Positions 59,113 to 64,000 of a DNA stretch of 64,000 nt are shown piece by piece. The notes under the pieces were generated by a model, which ran no database searches, was not told the DNA's origin, and was given only the letters and a program-made list of their open reading frames with translations. This DNA is from Hygrocybe punicea (taxonomy: Eukaryota > Basidiomycota > Agaricomycetes > Agaricales > Hygrophoraceae). Location of the stretch: assembly GCA_963556145.1 (NCBI GenBank), contig OY744468.1, positions 4,464,001 through 4,528,000 on the forward strand. The letters run 5' to 3'. The translations under genes were made by a program, and so were the position numbers. Position 1 is the stretch's first letter; each line of letters starts with the position of its first letter.

Positions 59113-61838
59113 ATGGCTTGGGCTACTAAAGAAATCCAGGCAATTCTCAAGTCTCACTACAACAAATATGTTTCCACCACCAACAATGAAAATAAGAAAA
59201 AAATTCGAACTGAGATCATCAAAGAGTTGCATCAGCTTCAAAAGGAGAGGAAGGGAGCCAACAAAACACCACTTGTTCTGCCTGATGATAAAGACATTCT
59301 TCACAAGGTTAATACCATTTTAATTATACTTCTCTTCATTTTAAACATATTAACCTTGAGTAAAAAATTGCCAATTGGTTTAAGAATGAGCGACAATCCC
59401 AACAGAACAAGAAAAAGGCTAGAGGTGATACTCACGAGTTGGAAAATCATGTTGAGAAGGATAGTGGTGTTGGAAAAGGAAATGATATGTGGGGTAAACA
59501 ATGGACATGGAGAACAGCAGCAGGATATTTATTCAAGAGGGAAGTGGAGGAAGAAATGCAAAATTTGATTAATGCTGGCAGTCACACTCATATGAGTGCT
59601 TATCAGCCTGCACTCTCGAATGTCTGGAATGGCCTATCAGAGGAGGATCAAGCACGTTGTGATGATGAGGCTAGAAAGTGGAATACAGAAGCTTGGCCAC
59701 ATGAACAACAAATGGAGTATGTAATCATACTGTGGGAAAGTGAATATGTGATTGACTATTCCAGCAGAGAGGCCAGGACACAACTCCATAGAACAGTAAC
59801 GAGCTTCATGAATGATCTCCATCGCAAAATGGGGGTTCATGTTGTCATCTTAACCACACATGTGAATGAGAATGATCAAGCTTCTGTATCCAAGTAAGTT
59901 TTCATTTTCAAGAAGTTAAACATCAACTGAAATGCAACAAGATTTGAGACCAATGATCCTACGGCTAAATTCTCCAGGCATTTTTCCAAATGGAAGGATA
60001 GTGATTTCTATGATGAGTGGTGTAGATTTGCACAATCTTTCTGCAAAGGTAATTGACAATCATGTTTCACATGTGATGATTAATTCAAATGACATTGTAG
60101 AGAATGAGGAAGACAATTCCAAGCTTTCACCTTGGGCCATCACAACATTTGATGATGACAAATATCCATATCTGCCTGAAAAGCCAGTCGATGCTGACCC
60201 TTTGGTTGTGCGGATGGTGCTTCGCAACTTTGTGAAATTAGTGATGGGTATGTCCTCACAATACCATTGATGTGTATTTATTGTTAATGTGTGTACAGCA
60301 TTTTACACTCGATCCTCCACTGTACACTGGAAGGAAATTGAGGCCAATCCCCAGGGTTTTTTCAAGTCCACATCCATTCCTCATGACAATGACATTACCA
60401 TCAAAGAGCCATCATGCATGACAAATCGATGTGCAAATGGGCTATATCACTTCTGGTATATGAGGCAAGCAGCTGGAAAATGACCACTGCAAGTGAAACA
60501 AGAGTTACGTGCTGTGGAAAAGAAAAAAGTAGTTCCTGTAAAACAGGCAAAAAGGTTGTATGTTGAGGTGGACAGCGCTGAGGGAGAAGAAGTAGAAAGT
60601 GCCCCAGCTGCAGGAGCAGCTCATAAACAATCACCAGCAGGCACCTTATACAGCAATCAAGCATTTCTCAAGATGTTATCATCCATAAAGGAATATCAGG
60701 ATGCCTTGGCACTGATAAAATATGCAGTTTGTTATATTTTCCTCTCATTACTCTTTAAATCTCATTTTATCACAGGATAAGCATGGTTCAAGCCATGCTG
60801 AAGTTCCCGCTTCATGGGCAAGCTGGAACTTTGCCCACAAATATCTTCCAGCCGAATTCTTTGCAGATAGTGATCACCCAGACAGCTGCAAGAGCTTTGT
60901 TGCTTGGATTGCAACACAACCATGGATTGATGCTTCCTCTGGAAAACCCCATTGTACTTCATCCATTGAGCAGATCCTTCTTGGCCTTGGATTAGCATTG
61001 CGGGCATATACTCAGGCACACTTTATTCGAGATGATGATATACCAAGTGATTTTCCAGACTACACTCACCAAACAACACTTGTGGGATACAATTCCATTA
61101 TGAGGGCTATTGAAGTTGTGCTAGAGGATATTGAAAGGTTGAACATTTATATATACTCTCATGCATAACTGATCATGAAAACTACAGGCTAAAAAAATTA
61201 CCAGCTCCTCCAAAAATTATTATCAAGACAACAGGTATTCCAAGAGAAATACAGCATCTGGGTCTGGAAATTGTTCTTGATGAGAATACAATCTCCAAGC
61301 TGGGTCAAGATTGGAGTCATCTTTGTGAGGCTTGGGTAGGTGCTGAATTGGCCCTGGTTCACTTGGGTGGTCCCACCACACCACCTGCTTTGGAATTCAA
61401 GCCCCCTCGATCCTTAGTGAACTGGAGCTTGAGTCAATCAAAGAAACAGGATGATATCATGGACTTTGATAGAATTGAAAAACAGATGGAAAAGTGGTGG
61501 CAACGGTGTACCTTGGGTGGTATATCTGCAAATAGTGTTCTGGAGAAAACATGGTGTAGAAGAGGACTTGGAGGACTTGTTCTGTTCTTGGTGGGACTAA
61601 AGGAATGGGGAAGTCGGATTGGGGGACAGGCAGAGCATGAAAGGTGGATCAAAATCATGCTTGAGATGAAGTCAGTATTTGAGCAGATTCCATCTGCTGA
61701 CAGATTGTAAGTCATTATTATGGGATAAGTTGTGAAAATGATACTAATTCAACAATAGGCAACGGTCCAAACGTCACATAGATCCAGAGGAAGAAACTGA
61801 GCAGGGACCTGAAAAGAAAAAATACAAGAAGGGCTGAC
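59113..61838 (+). CDS. KDZ-carried plus-strand gene with homeodomain-like helix
   Basis: Multi-exon gene inside the KDZ element, from MAWATKEIQAILKSHYNKY (59113) to a Lys-rich end (EKKKYKKG, stop about 61838). After the first intron the second exon reads IANWFKNERQSQQNKKK, similar to the recognition helix of homeodomains (WF-N-R). Later segments are AYQPALSNVWNGLSEEDQ, WKDSDFYDEWCRFAQSFC, SPWAITTFDDDKYPYLPE, ASWNFAHKYLPAEFFADSD, HQTTLVGYNSIMRAIE and SANSVLEKTWCRRGLGG. One in-frame TGA at 60481-60483 breaks the coding frame where CGA would fit. Proteins of this kind are common next to KDZ genes in mushrooms; I know no function. Confidence 0.6.
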
Positions 61839-61989
61839 ATGTATCAGGGCTTTATGGGTAGTTGCAGCTACCAGGAGTTGACTATAATGAATCAATCAAG
61901 TTATTGTGGCACATGATTATGAGCTCTAGCAACAAAACAGATGTCTTATGGACATATCCTGAAAACATAACCTAAGAACATTATCCTGA

Positions 61990-62549
61990 ACAATCCAAGA
62001 TGAGCCAGGAGACATCATGACAGCATCAGCATAAACCATGTCAGTTGAGCCAGGATATATCCTGAGAACATCAGCCTGGACCATCCCAGTTGGCCCAGGA
62101 TATATCCTGGGGACATCAGCCTCAACCATCCCAGATGGGCCAGGATATATCCCAAGAACATCAGCCTGGACCATGTCAATTGGCCCAGGATATATCCAAA
62201 GAACATCAGCCTGGACCATCTCAGTTGGCCCAGAATATATCCTGGGAACATCAGCCTGGACCATGTCAATTGGCCCAGGATATATCCTGAGAAAATCAGC
62301 CTGGACCATGTCAGTTGGCACAGGATATATCCGGGAAACATCAGCCTGGACCATGTCAATTGGCCCAGGATATATCCCAAGAACATCAGCCTGGACCATC
62401 CTAGTTGGCCCAGAATATATCCTGGGAACATCAGCCTGGACCAGTTCAGTTGGGCCAGGATATATCTCAGCCTGATTCAGCTATCCCCAAGTCAGTTGGG
62501 CAATCTCATTTTCAGGCATCCCAAGTCAGTTGGTAATATCTTGCTGAAT
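61990..62549 (-). repeat. Right TIR of the KDZ element, 45-bp tandem array
   Basis: Inverted counterpart of the left array: about nine copies of the same 45-bp unit in reverse orientation (TGGCCCAGGATATATCC..AACATCAGCCTGGACCAT), then the unique terminal sequence ending ..GGTAATATCTTGCTGAAT at 62549. Copies are more diverged than on the left. Confidence 0.88.
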
Positions 62550-64000
62550 GCCCTGAACAATGATGGGTTGCGGTTCAGCAGAGGCATTTTTGCAAGTGTT
62601 CTCACATGATGCAAAAGGAAGTGGGTCGTCAGTGAAGATGTTAACTTTTACTGGCGATGCGCCAGGAGGTTGGACTCGCTTGGGCGTAATATTATTGCGA
62701 AGTTTGGAACGACAGTCTGGAGAAATTGAGAACAATTCCATTGGTGTGAGCGTGACACAGGGAGCCACCATAGAGCGCGAGTAAACCTCACTAATAATCT
62801 TAGAGTCCTGGATAGGGGCTTGAGTGCGCTACACGGGTTCTTTATCCTTAGATTGTTTTACCAGTGGACCTGCAAAATTACGTTCATGTGGCAGGCGGTA
62901 CGCGGTTTCTGGTGCAGATGCGAAGGGATGGATGGGTGGTTCTGTGGTAGGAGTGGGTGTCGCAGGCAAAGGGGCTTGTTGCACGGTTGATTGATCAGGT
63001 GTGGGCTGAGCGCATGGACGAGGTAAACTGGTGGTAGACGGGACGGGTTTGCGCTGACGAGAAATCTCTACACCGTCAAATTTTACCTTTTTAAGCGTGA
63101 AAAGTTTGCGCTCCAGTTCCTCAATGCGCAAGTCGTTAGAGCTCATCGCCGACGCCAGGACATTGGTGTGAACAGCAGGAGATATGCTATACATCATTTG
63201 ACTGACATTGTTGGTATTGGTTTGTTGCGTCGCAGCTAATTGACCAGGATCATGGCATTGCGACGATGCCATTCATCGATGCGCTCCTTCATAGAATTGC
63301 CAGGTAATTGGCGTGGGCAGAAAGCGCCAGAGGGTAGAACGATTTTCTTGTCGATATTCTCTCGGATGCATCCAGCATTGATATATTCAATCACATGCGG
63401 GCAGTTCGGCCTAAAGTGACCAGGTAGGTTGCAGAAGTGGCAATTGCCATTCGCCGCTGTCTTGGACTGAGTCGTTCTCGTAGGGGGCATATGAGAAGAG
63501 GTATGGGGGCATGGAGCAGAGTTTTTAGACATGTGCGGGTCCATAATTTTATTTACCGCTTGGACCACAGTATCGACGATGAGTGTGACGTCGTCCCGTT
63601 TGATCGAAGAAGACTCGGAAGAGGTCGCGGACATTGGTTTACCTTCTCTAGGTGCGTTCGTGGGACCGGTACCATGAAGAACAAACTGCGCTGCTGCTTG
63701 AATTTCATGTAGCAGATAGGGGTCATCGGGAAAGTGATCAGGTAGCTTCAGCTGTAGTCGCTGCGTGACGCGCATCCAGAGACACTTTTGAAACCCATGA
63801 ATGTATGCATGACTTTGCTCAGCTTCGGAGATGCAATTCTTTTTACAGAGAAATTTCGTGATAGTGAGGAATGCGTGATGATAAGCGCCAAGCTCTATGA
63901 TGTTTGCGATTCCCGACTGATGTTATATCTCGACGAGCTTCTCCATATCCGATACGGACCATTTCCTCTCATCTTCTGAACCAGGATAAAGCTTATACAC
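62550..64000 (-). mobile_element. Gypsy-2, upstream part: gag (minus strand, runs off the window)
   Basis: Read on the minus strand from the window edge. The gag helical region is broken by a TAA near 63930 and continues through HGFQKCLWMRVTQRLQLKLP to a classical zinc knuckle CHFCNLPGHFRPNC (about 63420-63460). KIVLPSGAFCPRQLPG and a Pro/Thr-rich linker follow, then the pre-protease segment MVAPCVTLTPMELFSISPDC (about 62770-62710). It ends at the KDZ boundary at 62550; the matching protease is on the far side at 50993. At least one frameshift (about 63240-63270) and two stops mark it as decayed. Confidence 0.78.

Larger units (their letters stand above)
50994..62549. mobile_element. KDZ-type DNA transposon (11.56 kb) with repeat-array TIRs, inserted in Gypsy-2
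   Basis: Both ends start ATTCAGCAAGATATTACC pointing inward and continue as matching inverted repeats of about 0.55-0.6 kb. Inside lie a CxC2-KDZ transposase gene (-), a zinc-cluster gene (-), a minisatellite, and a plus-strand gene. Gypsy-2 gag ends at 62550 and its protease resumes at 50993, so the element interrupted that retrotransposon. I see no obvious target-site duplication. Kyakuja-Dileera-Zisupton elements are known to be expanded in mushroom genomes. Confidence 0.82.

Noticed and set aside
50980..62560. A target-site duplication of the KDZ element
   Set aside because: The flanks (..GCACCAG and GCCCTGA..) do not match, so none is claimed; border shift or later mutation is possible.

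Overview
The window looks like a scaffold piece from an agaricomycete (mushroom-forming basidiomycete) fungus. Genes are dense and intron-rich, with mostly 47-72 nt GT-AG introns and CTNAC-like branch sites. Many proteins are ordinary fungal orthologues, and the mobile elements (KDZ transposon with CxC2 zinc cluster, basidiomycete Ty3/gypsy, HNH_2-type protein) are typical of Agaricomycetes. There is one 100-N assembly gap at 37818-37917.

Region 1 (1 to about 31.5 kb) is gene-dense housekeeping DNA. In order it holds: the 3' end of an unknown gene; RAD2/XPG nuclease (+); complex I NDUFB8 (-); a class I methyltransferase (+); EBP1/PA2G4 (+); PCC1 of the KEOPS complex (-); a GPI-anchored secreted protein (-); citrate synthase with 21 exons (-); YIP4/YIPF6 (-); proteasome ATPase RPT2 (+); an F-box-like protein (-); IWS1/SPN1 (+); a disordered basidiomycete protein (+); a small inner-membrane, complex-I-like protein (-); a TPR protein (+); and telomerase reverse transcriptase TERT (+). 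I rebuilt splice structures by hand; wherever all exons are listed, the total length is an exact multiple of three. Several genes are divergent pairs sharing 100-350 bp promoters (YIP4/RPT2 106 bp, NUXM-like/TPR 124 bp, NDUFB8/methyltransferase 256 bp).

Region 2 (31.5-41.1 kb) is a repeat block. It contains a decayed DD34E-like transposase gene, an HNH_2-like gene with one in-frame stop, a 416-bp foldback MITE, an 803-bp near-perfect palindrome, a GC-rich block of about 150-bp tandem repeats around the gap, a pyrimidine tract, and a 33-bp minisatellite.

Region 3 (41.1-64 kb) is a stack of nested elements. Gypsy-1 (+) has gag-pro-RT-RNaseH-IN plus a spliced gene on the opposite strand. Its right end abuts a second, oppositely oriented element, Gypsy-2 (-), inside the Gypsy-2 RT gene. 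Gypsy-2 is itself split at its gag/protease junction by an 11.56-kb KDZ DNA transposon (50994-62549). The KDZ element has long terminal inverted repeats made of 45-bp tandem arrays and carries three genes: a CxC2-KDZ transposase (-), a zinc-cluster protein with a possible His/Cys caspase-like core (-), and a plus-strand protein with a homeodomain-like helix.

The inactivating changes in the mobile genes are strikingly uniform: mainly CGA to TGA, some TGG to TGA or CAG to TAG, and Asp to Asn at catalytic sites. That is the pattern expected from cytosine deamination of methylated repeats.
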